A stretch of DNA of 64,000 bases from Latilactobacillus curvatus JCM 1096 = DSM 20019 (GCF_004101845.1 NZ_CP026116.1:1798001-1862000); one strand, 5' to 3'; positions 39,229 to 49,769 are shown, counted from the stretch's first letter. A program made the numbers and translations. Notes: a model not told the origin generated them from the letters alone.

Positions 39229-39271
39229 GAAGTGCGTCAAAAGCGGAACAATGTGCCTGAAAAAGCATGTT
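39229..39271 (+). repeat. Structured repeat element, copy P12 (truncated remnant)
   Basis: About 43 bases with the correct 5' end (AGTGCGTCAAAAGC) and 3' end (TGCCTGAAAAAGCATGTT); the whole interior is deleted. Confidence 0.65.
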
Positions 39272-39293
39272 GAAAAAATTAAGGAGGGGTAAC

Positions 39294-40424
39294 ATGGCAG
39301 AGCTGTTCAAGATTCCATTAGAAAATGATACGAGTCGCAAAATCATTCACATTGATATGGACGCGTTTTACGCATCGATTGAAGAGCGTGAACAGCCCGA
39401 CTTACGCCAAAAGCCCCTCGTGATTGCCCGTAATCCGAGTGATACTGGTGGCAAAGGGGTCGTGACGACCGCGAACTATGTTGCCCGACAATACGGTGTG
39501 CACTCGGCGATGAGTGCGCAAAAAGCAGCTGAACTGATTCCGAATCACCAAGCCGTTTTTAAGGCGCCCAATTTTCCGCTTTATCAATCGGTCTCGGAAC
39601 AGATTCACACGATTTTTCATACGGTAACCGATAAGATTGAACCGATTGCTTTTGATGAAGCGTACCTTGATGTCACGGAAAATAAACTCGGCTTGGCACA
39701 CACAATTGATGTGGTCGCCTACATTCAAAAAGAAATCCTTAAAGAAACCCAACTCGTCAGCTCGGCGGGGATTTCGTACAATAAATTTTTAGCAAAGATG
39801 GCATCGGATTACCGCAAGCCAGCGGGGCGGACACTCGTTTTGCCGGAACAAGCGATTGCCTTTTTAAGTCGCTTGCCAATTGAAAAATTCCGTGGGGTCG
39901 GTAAGAAAACGGCGCCGCGAATGCAAGAACTCGGGATTTTAACGGGGGCGGACTTGCTTGAACAATCAGAAATGATGCTGATGCAAAATTTCGGCAAGCT
40001 TGGCTACGGCTTATATCGGCACGTGCGCGGCATCGATAATCGCCCGGTCGCCTACCAACGTGAACGCAAATCAATTGGCAATGAGAATACTTACGGGCAA
40101 CCCCTAATCAGTGAAGAGCAGGTGCAAGTTGAGTTGAAGAAGTTAGCGATTGAACTTGAACGGCGTTTACGCAAGAATCAAAAACACGGTTTGACAGTTG
40201 TTTTAAAAGTGCGGAATCGCCAATTTGAAACTATTACTAAGCGTAAAACATTTAACGAATATGTCGGCAAGGCAGCTGAACTCGAGGCGATCGCTTGGGA
40301 AATTTGGCAAACCATCGGCCATGCAGAAGATGGCGTGCGCTTGCTCGGGATTACGGTGACTAACTTGGCACCGCAAACATTTGAAAACATCACGTTACCG
40401 TTATACGATTGGGAGCGTGAATAG
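39294..40424 (+). CDS. dinB: DNA polymerase IV (Y family)
   Basis: An error-prone translesion polymerase. It is 376 residues. Catalytic motifs are [14 protein letters not shown] (first metal Asp) and [10 protein letters not shown] (second acidic pair). Further on are [20 protein letters not shown] and the helix-hairpin-helix [12 protein letters not shown]. No clear clamp-binding motif stands out at the C-terminus. ATG 39294 follows AAGGAGGGG; an upstream ATG (39267) overlaps the truncated repeat. No LexA-type box is obvious upstream. Confidence 0.95.
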   Translation: MAELFKIPLENDTSRKIIHIDMDAFYASIEEREQPDLRQKPLVIARNPSDTGGKGVVTTANYVARQYGVHSAMSAQKAAELIPNHQAVFKAPNFPLYQSVSEQIHTIFHTVTDKIEPIAFDEAYLDVTENKLGLAHTIDVVAYIQKEILKETQLVSSAGISYNKFLAKMASDYRKPAGRTLVLPEQAIAFLSRLPIEKFRGVGKKTAPRMQELGILTGADLLEQSEMMLMQNFGKLGYGLYRHVRGIDNRPVAYQRERKSIGNENTYGQPLISEEQVQVELKKLAIELERRLRKNQKHGLTVVLKVRNRQFETITKRKTFNEYVGKAAELEAIAWEIWQTIGHAEDGVRLLGITVTNLAPQTFENITLPLYDWERE

Positions 40425-40505
40425 TTGAGTTTCCTTTGTTTTTGTGCGCTAAAACCGATATACTATTAATAACTATGTAAATCTGATAAAGGGTGGTGGC
40501 GTTGA

Positions 40506-41828
40506 GTGGCAACTAAGCATGATCAAATTTTAATGTACATCGAAAATTTACCAATTGGTGACAAGATTTCGGTGCGCTCAATTGCCAAAACACTCTCGGT
40601 AAGTGAAGGAACGGCTTATCGCGCAATTAAAGCGGCAGAAAATAACGGCCTGGTCAGCACAATTGAACGGGTCGGTACCATCCGCATTGAACAGAAGTTA
40701 AAGGGGAAGATTGAAAATCTGACCTTTGAAGAAATCGTTCAAGTGATTGACGGCGAGGTCCTTGGTGGCCGCGCTGGTTTAGACAAGTTGTTGGACAAAT
40801 TTGTGATTGGCGCGATGCAAATCGATGCCATCACGCGCTACATTACGCCAAAGTCATTGATGATTGTTGGTGATCGGACGGATGTGCAACGCTTAGCACT
40901 TGAAAACGGGGCCGCTGTTTTGATTACCGGCGGTTTTGGCACTTCGGCGGACGTCATTGCATTGGCCAACGACTTGGCTTTACCGATTTTGCAAACTGCC
41001 TACGATACCTATTCGGTGGCGGCATTGATTAATCGGGCGTTGACCGATCAATTGATTAAAAAAGAAATCATAACGGTGGCTGATATCTACCACCCACTTG
41101 CTGAAATCCACACGTTACATGCTAATCAAACGGTAGCCGACTACAAGCAATTGAGTGCGGCGGTAAAACAATCGCGTTTTCCAGTCGTCAACGAACATAT
41201 GCGCCTCGTTGGGATTGTGACGGTGAAGGATATTTTAGATAAACCGGCCACGATGACCTTGGATAAAGTCATGACCAAGGAACCCGCGAGCGTTAAAAAA
41301 TACATGAGTGTTGCCAGTGTCGGCCATTCAATGACTTGGAATAGTTTAGAAGTGATGCCAGTGGTGGCGGACAATTTAGAACTAGAAGGGTTAATTACCC
41401 GGCAAGATGTCATGAGCAACATGCAAACGGCGCAACGCCAACCGCAAGTCGCCGAGACGTTTTATGATCAGATTGTCGAACCACTGCGTCCTAGTGAAAC
41501 TGTCCCAGACTTTTATACGGCGGCATATGAATATGAAGTGACGCCCCAGATGACGAATAACTTAGGGACAATTTCGTTTGGTGTACTGACCGAAGCGGTT
41601 TCGGCAGCTTGTCAACAAATGCTCCAGACGCAACATCAGCGCTATTCAATGATTGAACAGATCAACCTCCATTATTTACGGTTGATTCAAATCGACACGC
41701 AGATTCAGATTTTACCACGCTTGCTCGAAATTGGACGGCGTTCAGCTAAAATCGATGTCGATGTTTACGCCAATCATGTGATTGTGGCTAAGGCCCTCGT
41801 CACTGGTCAACTCTTAGAAAGAGGTTAA
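40506..41828 (+). CDS. YtoI-like regulator: HTH, DRTGG, two CBS, hot-dog domain
   Basis: A 440-residue protein with an N-terminal winged helix (KISVRSIAKTLSVSEGTAYRAIKAAENNGLV), a DRTGG domain (about 70-175), two CBS domains (about 190-310; VADIYHPLAEIHTL and VMTKEPASVKKYMS) and a C-terminal thioesterase-type hot-dog fold (about 330-435). B. subtilis YtoI has the same order. CBS and DRTGG domains usually sense adenine nucleotides; the target genes are unknown. GTG 40506 is the start, with AAAGGGTGGTGG upstream. Three bases separate it from nrnA, a partnership seen as ytoI-nrnA in Bacillus. Confidence 0.88.
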   Translation: MATKHDQILMYIENLPIGDKISVRSIAKTLSVSEGTAYRAIKAAENNGLVSTIERVGTIRIEQKLKGKIENLTFEEIVQVIDGEVLGGRAGLDKLLDKFVIGAMQIDAITRYITPKSLMIVGDRTDVQRLALENGAAVLITGGFGTSADVIALANDLALPILQTAYDTYSVAALINRALTDQLIKKEIITVADIYHPLAEIHTLHANQTVADYKQLSAAVKQSRFPVVNEHMRLVGIVTVKDILDKPATMTLDKVMTKEPASVKKYMSVASVGHSMTWNSLEVMPVVADNLELEGLITRQDVMSNMQTAQRQPQVAETFYDQIVEPLRPSETVPDFYTAAYEYEVTPQMTNNLGTISFGVLTEAVSAACQQMLQTQHQRYSMIEQINLHYLRLIQIDTQIQILPRLLEIGRRSAKIDVDVYANHVIVAKALVTGQLLERG

Positions 41829-41831
41829 TAA

Positions 41832-42782
41832 ATGACAACTCCAGAACAAATTATTGCTAAAATTGAAACTTACGATACGATTATCATCCATCGTCATGTC
41901 AATCCTGATCCTGATGCGATTGGCTCACAAGTTGGCTTAGCTGAAGTACTGCGTAACAGCTACCCAGACAAGATGATTTACCAAGTCGGGAGCGACACCG
42001 GTAACTTGGCATGGCTCGCAAACGTTCAAGAAATTGAACCGGCTGCTTATCAAGGTGCATTAGTGATTGTGACTGATACAGCCAACTCACCTCGGATTAG
42101 TGGTGAGACGTTTAACTTAGGCGCTGAATTAATCAAAATTGATCATCATCCCAACGATGATCCTTATGGGGATTTAAACTGGGTGTTACCTGATGCCTCA
42201 AGTACCTCAGAAATCATTATTGACATCGTCAATAACAGCGAAGGCCACTTACAATTCAATCAAGCAGCTGCGCGTGTTTTATATGCCGGGATTGTTGGTG
42301 ATACGGGGCGCTTCATGTTTAATTCAACCAGTCCACATACCATGGAATGTGCCGCCCAAATGATGACGTTTGATATTCACCATGATAAGCTCAATCAAAA
42401 GATGAACGAAATCACGTTGGAACAAGCCAAATTACAAGGGTACTTATTCGATCAACTTCAAGTGAACGACCAACAAGTCGCCTACTTAGTGGTTGATCGC
42501 GCAACCCAGGACCGGTTACATGTTGAACCGCAACAAGTACACTCGATTGTTGGAACACCCGGTCGTTTGAAAGGGGTATTAACGTGGGTCATCTTCGTGC
42601 AACAAGCAGATGACACTTACCGCGTGCATTTCCGCTCAAAGGGCCCAATCATTAATGAACTAGCGAAGCAACATGATGGCGGTGGTCATCCACTCGCTAG
42701 TGGCGCTAAGGCAGCTGATCAAGCTGAAATCGACATAATTATTGCAGAATTATCAGCGCTAGCCGCGCAGTACACTGAATAG
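41832..42782 (+). CDS. nrnA: Oligoribonuclease / pAp phosphatase (DHH-DHHA1)
   Basis: Degrades short RNA (2-5 nt) and dephosphorylates 3',5'-pAp; NrnA homologues also cleave pApA from c-di-AMP turnover. It is 316 residues. The DHH domain has HRHVNPDPDAIGS, TDTANSPRISG and IDHHPNDD. The DHHA1 domain ends with GGGHPLASGAKA. The link to c-di-AMP fits the presence of KimA and CbpB homologues in this window, though those are not neighbours. Confidence 0.94.
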   Translation: MTTPEQIIAKIETYDTIIIHRHVNPDPDAIGSQVGLAEVLRNSYPDKMIYQVGSDTGNLAWLANVQEIEPAAYQGALVIVTDTANSPRISGETFNLGAELIKIDHHPNDDPYGDLNWVLPDASSTSEIIIDIVNNSEGHLQFNQAAARVLYAGIVGDTGRFMFNSTSPHTMECAAQMMTFDIHHDKLNQKMNEITLEQAKLQGYLFDQLQVNDQQVAYLVVDRATQDRLHVEPQQVHSIVGTPGRLKGVLTWVIFVQQADDTYRVHFRSKGPIINELAKQHDGGGHPLASGAKAADQAEIDIIIAELSALAAQYTE

Positions 42783-42829
42783 ACGCAGATCCAGATTTAC
42801 CGGATTCAAACAATAGAAAGCAGGACTTT

Positions 42830-44185
42830 ATGGATAATCAATTTACACAATTTAATCTAAAACCCGAAATCATTGCGGCTTTAGACGACATGCACTTTAC
42901 AAAACCCACGGCGGTTCAACGGCGTGTGATTCCAGCCATCAACGCTGGTAAAAGTGTTATCGGTCAATCACAAACGGGGAGTGGGAAAACCCACGCGTTC
43001 TTATTACCCCTTTTAAATAAACTGGTGCCTGAAAAAGACGAAGTTCAAATCGTCATCACAGCCCCAAGTCGCGAATTGGCTTACCAAATCTATACGGCTG
43101 CCGAATTAATCACTCAACACATGACGGGGGATATTCGGATTGGTCGTTATGTTGGTGGGACTGACAAGCAACGCCAAATCGAAAAACTCGAACAACATCA
43201 ACCACAGATTGTGATTGGGACTCCTGGTCGAATTTTAGATTTAATCAAGAGCAAGGCGCTTAAGATTTATACAGCGAAGATCTTGGTCATCGATGAAGCG
43301 GATATGACACTTGACATGGGCTTTTTGAAGCCAGTTGATGACATCGCTAGTCGTTTGCCAGAAGACTTACAAATGATGGTCTTCTCAGCAACCATTCCTG
43401 ATAAGTTACAACCCTTCTTACAAAAATACATGCACAATCCTGTGATTGAAGAAGTTAAAAACGAAACTGTGATTAGCCCAACAATCGACAACTGGTTAGT
43501 GCCAACGAAGGGGAAAGCCCTCAACCAAACCATTTATTCATTATTGACGATGGGCCATCCTTTCATGGTCTTGGTTTTCGCTAATACGAAGAGCAAGGTT
43601 GATGACATCCACCGTTATTTACAATCACAAGGCTTGAAAGTCGCTAAAATTCATGGCGATATTCCACCACGCCAACGTAAACGGATTATGAAAGAAATTC
43701 ATAACTTAGACTATCAATATGTTGTGGCAACTGATTTAGCGGCCCGCGGTATTGATATCGAAGGGATTAGCATGGTCATTAATGCTGAAGTCCCACGTGA
43801 AGATTTAGAATTCTTCATTCACCGGGTTGGTCGGACTGGTCGGAATGGTCTTAAAGGAACCGCGATTACGCTTTATGGTCCAGATGATGAACAAGCCGTT
43901 GCACAAATTGAAGCAATGGGCATCAAGTTCACACCAAAGACATTTAAAGATGGCGAATTGGTCACATCATATGATCGGAACCGTCGTAAAAAACGGGTAG
44001 CTACCACGCATGAATTAGATGTCGGCATGAAAGGGATGGTCAAAAAGGCCAAACTTAAACGCAAACCCGGTTATAAGAAAAAGATTAAAGCAGCCATTAA
44101 ACAAGATGCACAAAAGAAACGCCGGATTGAACAACGACTTGAATTACGTGAAAAGAAACGTCAAAACAAGAAGCAAAATAGCTAG
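42830..44185 (+). CDS. DEAD-box RNA helicase (CshB-like)
   Basis: A 451-residue ATP-dependent RNA helicase. The Q motif (FTKPTAVQ) is at about 23-30, Walker A SQTGSGKT at about 47-54, DEAD in VIDEADMTL, motif III SAT, motif V ATDLAARGIDIEG and motif VI HRVGRTGR. A lysine/arginine-rich tail (about 385-451) is typical of RNA-binding helicases such as CshB, involved in cold-shock and ribosome biogenesis. AGCAGGAC precedes ATG 42830. It follows nrnA by 47 bases, another RNA-turnover gene. Confidence 0.93.
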   Translation: MDNQFTQFNLKPEIIAALDDMHFTKPTAVQRRVIPAINAGKSVIGQSQTGSGKTHAFLLPLLNKLVPEKDEVQIVITAPSRELAYQIYTAAELITQHMTGDIRIGRYVGGTDKQRQIEKLEQHQPQIVIGTPGRILDLIKSKALKIYTAKILVIDEADMTLDMGFLKPVDDIASRLPEDLQMMVFSATIPDKLQPFLQKYMHNPVIEEVKNETVISPTIDNWLVPTKGKALNQTIYSLLTMGHPFMVLVFANTKSKVDDIHRYLQSQGLKVAKIHGDIPPRQRKRIMKEIHNLDYQYVVATDLAARGIDIEGISMVINAEVPREDLEFFIHRVGRTGRNGLKGTAITLYGPDDEQAVAQIEAMGIKFTPKTFKDGELVTSYDRNRRKKRVATTHELDVGMKGMVKKAKLKRKPGYKKKIKAAIKQDAQKKRRIEQRLELREKKRQNKKQNS

Positions 44186-44210
44186 TTAATTCATAATCGA
44201 GGTGGCTGTG

Positions 44211-45200
44211 ATGCATGAAAATGACTTACAATTACTGAACTGGTTATCGTTATCCGAAGAAGCACGGCGCGCTAATTTTGGCCAGGTGTTGCGCTACTTT
44301 GTTAGCCCGCTGATTCCAATTGAAGCGATTCAGAGTGAGACCGCAACGATTGGCACTCAAGTATTTCAAACTTACAGTGCCCGGCTAGCTGGGCAGCAGT
44401 TTATTTTTATCCCCGGCCAAGCTAATGTGCAGTTGGGATGGCAAGCAGGGGCAGCCCACTTAGCACCGAGTGAGTGGTTTGCACAAACTAAACGTACGTT
44501 ACCAGTTGATCAAGGACTCGTTTGGGCGACGCAAGCGGATGTCGATCAATACGTTGATCAGATGACATCAGAATATCGGATTGTTAATATGGCACCGATG
44601 TTAGTGGCACAAACACCAATTTCAAGTGAGTGGGTACTCCAAGGCGAGTATGAAACGACAACAGGACGTTTTAATGGAAACCAACTAGTTGGGCGTCAGT
44701 TTTTGGCGGAAATCCAAAATACCTTGTTTCGGGCGCGGCGGGAACAAAATTCAGCTGAAACACTTGAAAGTGCGCACCTAATTTTACAAGCGGGTGGGCG
44801 ACCAGATTGTTACCAAGTGTTTGAAAAAACTAATGGTGACGAAAGTGAACTACGCCAGACATTGCGGCGGCGCGGTTTTGATCTGGTGAGTGTTGATCAG
44901 TATGAATGGCTTAAAGGTGCAGGGAGTAAGACGTTGTGGTTAAGTGGTAATCACTTACCACGACCGACTCAGCGCCAGCAGATGCCATTTGGGTTACAAG
45001 CAACAGCCGCTGACGGTTATGAACTTACTCAAGATCCACTTGTTTATAAGGGTGGTGCTTGTGTGACAGGGGGACGGTATAGTTTGGAACAATGGTTGCC
45101 TGAAGCACCCGCCTATGAATCTGGGATTCAAACGGCGGCATTGGGCAATCCGACGCTTCAGTGCTACTATCGGCCTGCGATTACCGTTACCTTGGATTAG
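44211..45200 (+). CDS. Unrecognised conserved-type protein, 329 residues
   Basis: I do not recognise the family. The protein has no signal peptide and no clear membrane segment. It starts MHENDLQLLNWLSLSEEARR. A hydrophobic, Gly-rich core (GQQFIFIPGQANVQLGWQAG) is at about 64-83, and a Trp/Gly-rich C-terminal part (GGACVTGGRYSLEQWLPEAPAYESG) is near the end, somewhat reminiscent of formylglycine-enzyme-like folds, but without the residues to claim it. ATG 44211 is preferred; GAGGTGG is 5 bases upstream and a GTG three codons earlier overlaps it. It lies after the DEAD-box helicase and immediately before the alaS promoter. Confidence 0.8.
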   Translation: MHENDLQLLNWLSLSEEARRANFGQVLRYFVSPLIPIEAIQSETATIGTQVFQTYSARLAGQQFIFIPGQANVQLGWQAGAAHLAPSEWFAQTKRTLPVDQGLVWATQADVDQYVDQMTSEYRIVNMAPMLVAQTPISSEWVLQGEYETTTGRFNGNQLVGRQFLAEIQNTLFRARREQNSAETLESAHLILQAGGRPDCYQVFEKTNGDESELRQTLRRRGFDLVSVDQYEWLKGAGSKTLWLSGNHLPRPTQRQQMPFGLQATAADGYELTQDPLVYKGGACVTGGRYSLEQWLPEAPAYESGIQTAALGNPTLQCYYRPAITVTLD

Positions 45201-45229
45201 TTGACAATTCAGCAAATCTTTTTTATACT
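45201..45229 (+). promoter_or_regulatory. Promoter of the alaS T-box leader
   Basis: -35 TTGACA (45201-45206), 17-base spacer, -10 TATACT (45224-45229). It is close to consensus and starts at the first base after the upstream stop codon. Confidence 0.85.
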
Positions 45230-45235
45230 TTGGAA

Positions 45236-45430
45236 GTGTTGGGATATACGCAACGAACTGACGGAGACAGGAACGCCTTTCTAGACTGAGAGAAGGTGCC
45301 GCCATTGGTTGACGTGCTCCCCAACATCACAAACAATTCAATAAACTCATAAAGAGGTTAACGACTAACATCGTTGCAATCAAGGTGGTACCGCGCTTTT
45401 GCGTCCTTGAAATTGCAGCGGTGTTTTATT
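45236..45430 (+). promoter_or_regulatory. T-box leader, tRNA-Ala responsive
   Basis: Stem I closes with GTGTTGGG (45236) against CCCCAACATCAC (about 45312-45323). The T-box AAGGTGGTACCGCG is at about 45383-45396. The bulge TGGT would pair with ACCA, that is discriminator A73, as in tRNA-Ala. A GCC triplet near 45290 is a candidate Ala specifier. The terminator stem is TGCAATCAAGG against CCTTGAAATTGCA, followed by GCGGTG and a T run. Confidence 0.88.
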
Positions 45431-45447
45431 TTTTTGAAGGAGCAAAC

Positions 45448-48093
45448 ATGATGAAAAAACTAACCAGTGCGCAAGTGCGCCAAATGTTCTTAGATTTCTT
45501 TAAAGAAAAGGGTCATGATGTCGAACCAAGTGCATCGCTTGTCCCAGATGATGATCCGACATTATTATGGATTAACTCAGGGGTTGCGACCCTAAAGAAG
45601 TATTTCGATGGTCGCGTTGTACCTAATAATCCACGGATTACCAATGCACAAAAGAGTATTCGGACCAACGATATTGAAAATGTTGGGAAGACTGCTCGTC
45701 ACCATACTTTCTTCGAAATGCTCGGCAACTTTTCTGTCGGGGACTATTTCAAAGAAGATGCGATTCCATGGGCTTGGGAATTCTTAACCAGCGACAAGTG
45801 GATTGGTTTCGATCCTGAAAAATTATACGTGACGGTTTATCCTAAAGATCAAGATGCGCACCGGATTTGGCATGAAAAAGTCGGTTTGCCAGAATCACAC
45901 ATCATTGAAGTTGAAGATAATTTCTGGGATATCGGTGAAGGCCCCTGTGGCCCCGATTCAGAAATTTTCTACGATCGTGGTCAAAGCTTCAACAACGTTA
46001 GCGAAGATGATCCTGAAAACTATCCTGGTGGCGAAAACGAACGTTATCTGGAAGTTTGGAACATCGTGTTCTCAGAATTCAACCATTTACCAAACGGCGA
46101 ATATGTTGAACAACCCCACAAGAACATTGATACGGGGATGGGCCTCGAACGACTTGTTTCAGTGATTCAAGAAGCCCCAACCAACTTTGAAACAGATTTA
46201 TTCATGCCATTGATCGAAGCGACAGCTAAGATGAGTGACCACAAACAATACGGTCAAAATGCAGCTGATGATATTTCATTCAAGATTATCGCAGATCATG
46301 CGCGGGCTGTGACGTTTGCAATTGGTGACGGTGCAATGCCGGCCAATGAAGGTCGCGGCTATGTACTCCGCCGTTTAATTCGTCGGGCCATCTTAAATGG
46401 TAAGAAACTCGGCATCAACGACGCTTTCATGTACAAGTTAGTACCAATCGTTGGTGAAATCATGCAAAGCTATTACCCAGACGTATTAGCACAAAAAGAA
46501 TTCATCGAAAAAGTCATCCGTTCTGAAGAAGATCGTTTCCGTGAAACCTTGAATGATGGTTTACGTTTATTGAACCAAACGATTGACAGTGTCAAAGCTG
46601 CTGGTCAAAGTGAAATTGCTGGGGCAGATGCTTTCAAGTTATTTGATACGTATGGTTTCCCAATCGAATTGACAACTGAATATGCCGAAGATGAAGGCTT
46701 AACGGTTGATCAAGCTGGTTTCGAAAGTGAAATGGCACAACAAAAATCACGTGCACGTAATGCCCGTAGTGATGAACAATCAATGGGGATGCAAAACGAA
46801 CTTTTAATGGATATCAAAGTGGAAAGTACCTTCACTGGTTATACAACGCTTGAAACAGAAAGTAAGTTAAGCGTCATCTTACAAGATAATGCCGAACAAC
46901 AAACGATTAAGAGTGGTACGGCGCAATTAATCTTCGACCAAACACCATTCTATGCTGAAATGGGGGGCCAAGTTGCTGATCAAGGGATCATTAAGAACCT
47001 AGCTGGGCAAGTAGTCGCTAAAGTGACTGACGTGCAATACGCACCAAACGGGCAACCATTACACACCGTTGAAGTGCTCGAAGAAATGATTAGTGGTGTC
47101 CACTATGTCTTATCAGTTGATCCAACCTTCCGCGGTGGCGTCATTAAGAATCACACCGCAACGCATTTATTGGATCAAGCCTTGCGTGATGTTTTAGGCG
47201 AACATACGCATCAAGCTGGTTCATTGGTTGAACCTGACTACTTACGGTTTGATTTTACGAACCTCGGTCAAGTCACACCAGATCAATTAGCCACTGTGGA
47301 AAAAATTGTGAACGAAAAAATTTGGGCTGCACTACCTGTGAATACTGTTGAAACCGATATTGAAACAGCTAAACAAATGGGGGCCATCGCACTCTTTACC
47401 GAAAAATATGGTAAGACAGTCCGAGTGGTTCAAATCGGTGATTACTCAATGGAACTTTGTGGTGGGACGCATGCTGCTAACACTGCTGATCTTGGTCTAT
47501 TCAAGATTACGAGCGAATCTGGGATTGGTGCCGGGACGCGCCGGATTGAAGCCGTGACTTCAAAGGCAGCCTTCAAGTATTTGAATGACAAACAAGCCTT
47601 ATTAAATGAATTAGCTGGTGAATTGAAAGTTGCTCAAACCAAGGATTTACCTAAGAAGATTCAACAATTACAATCTGACTTAAAAGCAGAACAAAAAGAA
47701 AACGAACAACTCAAAGCAAAATTTGCCCAACAACAAGCTGGCAATGTTTTTGAAAATGTCGAAACAGTTGGTCAATGGCGCTTAGTGGCTGCTGATGCAA
47801 AAGTTGCCGGAATGAACGAATTACGACAATTAGCGGATCAATGGCAACAAAAACAAATTTCAGATGTCTTAGTGCTCGCAACAGTTGCGGGAGATAAGGT
47901 TAGCTTGATTGTCGCGGTCGCACCTGATGCGATTAAAGCGGGGATTAAAGCCGGTGATTTGATTAAACAAATCGCACCACTCGTTGGTGGTGGCGGTGGT
48001 GGCCGTCCAGACATGGCCCAAGCTGGTGGGAAGAATCCAGCTGGGATCGCAGATGCTTTGGCAGCTGCTAAAACAGCTTTAGCGAACGCTTAA
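45448..48093 (+). CDS. alaS: Alanyl-tRNA synthetase
   Basis: A class II synthetase of 881 residues. The aminoacylation core has [25 protein letters not shown] (motif 2) and GMGLERL (motif 3). The editing domain has [11 protein letters not shown] (HxxxH) and [13 protein letters not shown] (zinc Cys/His). The C-terminal oligomerisation region ends with [15 protein letters not shown]. The start is ATG 45448 after GAAGGAG; ATG 45451 is equally usable. Control is by the T-box leader. It is followed by a terminator. Confidence 0.97.
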   Translation: MMKKLTSAQVRQMFLDFFKEKGHDVEPSASLVPDDDPTLLWINSGVATLKKYFDGRVVPNNPRITNAQKSIRTNDIENVGKTARHHTFFEMLGNFSVGDYFKEDAIPWAWEFLTSDKWIGFDPEKLYVTVYPKDQDAHRIWHEKVGLPESHIIEVEDNFWDIGEGPCGPDSEIFYDRGQSFNNVSEDDPENYPGGENERYLEVWNIVFSEFNHLPNGEYVEQPHKNIDTGMGLERLVSVIQEAPTNFETDLFMPLIEATAKMSDHKQYGQNAADDISFKIIADHARAVTFAIGDGAMPANEGRGYVLRRLIRRAILNGKKLGINDAFMYKLVPIVGEIMQSYYPDVLAQKEFIEKVIRSEEDRFRETLNDGLRLLNQTIDSVKAAGQSEIAGADAFKLFDTYGFPIELTTEYAEDEGLTVDQAGFESEMAQQKSRARNARSDEQSMGMQNELLMDIKVESTFTGYTTLETESKLSVILQDNAEQQTIKSGTAQLIFDQTPFYAEMGGQVADQGIIKNLAGQVVAKVTDVQYAPNGQPLHTVEVLEEMISGVHYVLSVDPTFRGGVIKNHTATHLLDQALRDVLGEHTHQAGSLVEPDYLRFDFTNLGQVTPDQLATVEKIVNEKIWAALPVNTVETDIETAKQMGAIALFTEKYGKTVRVVQIGDYSMELCGGTHAANTADLGLFKITSESGIGAGTRRIEAVTSKAAFKYLNDKQALLNELAGELKVAQTKDLPKKIQQLQSDLKAEQKENEQLKAKFAQQQAGNVFENVETVGQWRLVAADAKVAGMNELRQLADQWQQKQISDVLVLATVAGDKVSLIVAVAPDAIKAGIKAGDLIKQIAPLVGGGGGGRPDMAQAGGKNPAGIADALAAAKTALANA

Positions 48094-48098
48094 CTTAT

Positions 48099-48148
48099 AA
48101 CGGGATTGTCGTCAATTTTTTATTGATTGCAATCCCGTTATTTTTTTG
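48099..48148 (+). terminator. Terminator of alaS
   Basis: AACGGGATTG ... CAATCCCGTT with a T run. Confidence 0.9.
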
Positions 48149-48222
48149 TTCTTTTTGTTAATCAATTTAGCGAAATGTGTTATAGTTATCTCTCATCCGC
48201 ATTCTGCTAAGAGAGGGGAGAG

Positions 48223-48251
48223 TTGTACTTTGTCCTGTTTTCGAGTAGAAT
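48223..48251 (+). promoter_or_regulatory. Promoter of ireB-ruvX-DUF1292
   Basis: -35 TTGTAC (48223-48228), 17-base spacer, -10 TAGAAT (48246-48251). Confidence 0.6.
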
Positions 48252-48289
48252 ATGGTTGTATAAGTAGCGAAAAGTTGAGGTGTTGAGAG

Positions 48290-48550
48290 ATGAATCTAGA
48301 TAAAACAGTCCATTTTGATTTTGGTAAAAATAGCCCCAAGAATGTTCATGAAACATTAACGACGGTCTATCAGACATTAGAAGAGAAGGGCTACAACCCA
48401 ATTAATCAGATTGTAGGTTATCTGTTGTCCGGTGATCCAGCATACATTCCGCGCTATAATGATGCTCGTAATTTAATTCGCAAGCACGAACGTGATGAGA
48501 TTATCGAGGAATTAGTTAAAAATTATTTGGATAAGGAAACGACGAAATAA
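48290..48550 (+). CDS. ireB: IreB-family regulatory phosphoprotein (UPF0297)
   Basis: A small cytosolic protein, 86 residues, phosphorylated by the PASTA kinase IreK in enterococci, where it lowers cephalosporin resistance. The sequence [15 protein letters not shown] (conserved Thr just after) and [22 protein letters not shown] are the family core. Its stop codon overlaps the ruvX ATG (TAATG). Confidence 0.93.
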   Translation: MNLDKTVHFDFGKNSPKNVHETLTTVYQTLEEKGYNPINQIVGYLLSGDPAYIPRYNDARNLIRKHERDEIIEELVKNYLDKETTK

Positions 48551-48987
48551 TGCGCTTAATGGGATTTGATGTAGGATCAAGAACGGTTGGCATTGCGATT
48601 AGTGATCTATTGGGCTGGACAGCTCAAGGGGTCGAGATTATTCGCATCAATGAAGATGAATCAGAATTTGGGTTAGACCGCGTCAAGGAATTGGTTGCAG
48701 AACATCAAGTGACTGGTTTTGTTTTGGGGTTACCCAAGAATATGAATAATTCGATTGGGCCACGGGCGCTTAAAGCGCAAGAATACGGGGCAATGCTGAG
48801 TGAACTTTTCCCAGAGATTCCGGTTGATTACATCGATGAACGCCTAACAACGGTTCAGGCTGAACGCATGTTAGTGGAACAAGCAGATACGTCACGTAAG
48901 AAACGGAAGCAAGTGATTGATAAGCTTGCTGCGGTGATGATTTTGCAGAACTACTTGGACGCGCACGGTCGCTTAACACAAGGCTAA
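48550..48987 (+). CDS. ruvX: RuvX/YqgF-family RNase H-fold nuclease
   Basis: A 145-residue RNase H-like protein implicated in 16S pre-rRNA 5' end processing and Holliday-junction resolution. [16 protein letters not shown] (catalytic Asp), [11 protein letters not shown] and the C-terminal [13 protein letters not shown] plus [14 protein letters not shown] are family motifs. It is the middle gene of ireB-ruvX-DUF1292. Confidence 0.94.
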   Translation: MRLMGFDVGSRTVGIAISDLLGWTAQGVEIIRINEDESEFGLDRVKELVAEHQVTGFVLGLPKNMNNSIGPRALKAQEYGAMLSELFPEIPVDYIDERLTTVQAERMLVEQADTSRKKRKQVIDKLAAVMILQNYLDAHGRLTQG

Positions 48988-49016
48988 TAAATAAAACAAT
49001 TAAGGAGTTTTGATGA

Positions 49017-49328
49017 ATGACTGAAGATAACAAGAACATCCACCAAGATGAAGAACAACAAATTACACTAATCGACGACCAAGGTAACGAGGAATTATAC
49101 CAAGTGCTCTTTACATTTGATTCAGAAGATTACGGTAAATCATACGTGCTATTGTACCCAACAAGCGCTGAAGAAGATGAAGAAGTTGATATCCAAGCTT
49201 TCTCATTCACATCAGACGATGCAGGCGATGCCAGCAAAGGTGACCTATTCCCAATCGAAGACGACGAAGAATGGGAAATGGTTGAAGAAGTACTAAACAC
49301 ATTTTTGGCAGACGACAACATGAAATAA
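49017..49328 (+). CDS. DUF1292 protein (YrzB family)
   Basis: A 103-residue, very acidic protein whose core is ITLIDDQGNEELYQVLFTFD and YVLLYP, typical of DUF1292. No function is established. It belongs to the conserved ireB-ruvX-yrzB operon. TTAAGGAG precedes ATG 49017. Its TAA overlaps the 5' end of a structured repeat. Confidence 0.9.
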   Translation: MTEDNKNIHQDEEQQITLIDDQGNEELYQVLFTFDSEDYGKSYVLLYPTSAEEDEEVDIQAFSFTSDDAGDASKGDLFPIEDDEEWEMVEEVLNTFLADDNMK

Positions 49329-49441
49329 GTGCGTTCAAACCGGTTATACTTTGAGGACTAGCATAGTCCCGTGAATGAGCGACGAAGTCGATCGTTTGCG
49401 GGACGTAGCTAGCCGCAGAAGTATGGTTTGAAAAGTACGTT
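49327..49441 (+). repeat. Structured repeat element, copy P13
   Basis: Overlaps the DUF1292 stop. Outer arm TTCAAACCGGTTATACTTTG against AGAAGTATGGTTTGAA, GAGGACTAGC against GCTAGCCGC, and inner GCGACGAAGTCGATCG. Confidence 0.93.
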
Positions 49442-49451
49442 AAAGAAAAGA

Positions 49452-49565
49452 AGAGCGTCATCAACGGGGAACTTCTGAGCATTTGCCTAACTTAGCGAAT
49501 TGGCGATGCAATCGCCGATTTGATAAGTGTAGCAAAGCACAGGAAGTTGTTGATGAAAGCACGTT
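49452..49565 (+). repeat. Structured repeat element, copy P14
   Basis: Same arm subfamily as P8 and P10: CATCAACGGGGAACTTC against GGAAGTTGTTGATG. GAGCATTTGC pairs with GCAAAGCAC. Confidence 0.92.
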
Positions 49566-49580
49566 ATCACCATCTATTTC

Positions 49581-49632
49581 AAAAAGGGTCCCGATAGCAA
49601 TTAATTAAATTGCAGTCGGGACCCTTTTTTTA
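49581..49632. terminator. Bidirectional terminator between converging operons
   Basis: AAAAAGGGTCCCGA ... TCGGGACCCTTTTTTT with an inner CAATT/AAATTG stem. It has T runs on both strands and separates the plus-strand copies P13-P14 from the minus-strand copies M5-M6. Confidence 0.92.
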
Positions 49633-49652
49633 TGTGGAGAAGGTGTGGGTTG

Positions 49653-49767
49653 AAATGTGCTTTTTAAAGCTGACTCTTGTGCTTAGCTTCGTATCGCAAA
49701 CGACCGACTTTGTCGGTCATTCACAACACTGTGCTAATGCTCAGAGTCAACCCGCTTTAAACGCACT
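49653..49767 (-). repeat. Structured repeat element, copy M5
   Basis: Minus strand. Outer arm TTTAAAGCGGGTTGACTCTG against AAGAGTCAGCTTTAAA. Its 3' end AAAGCACATTTCA lies just before the shared terminator. Confidence 0.9.
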
Positions 49768-49769
49768 TT

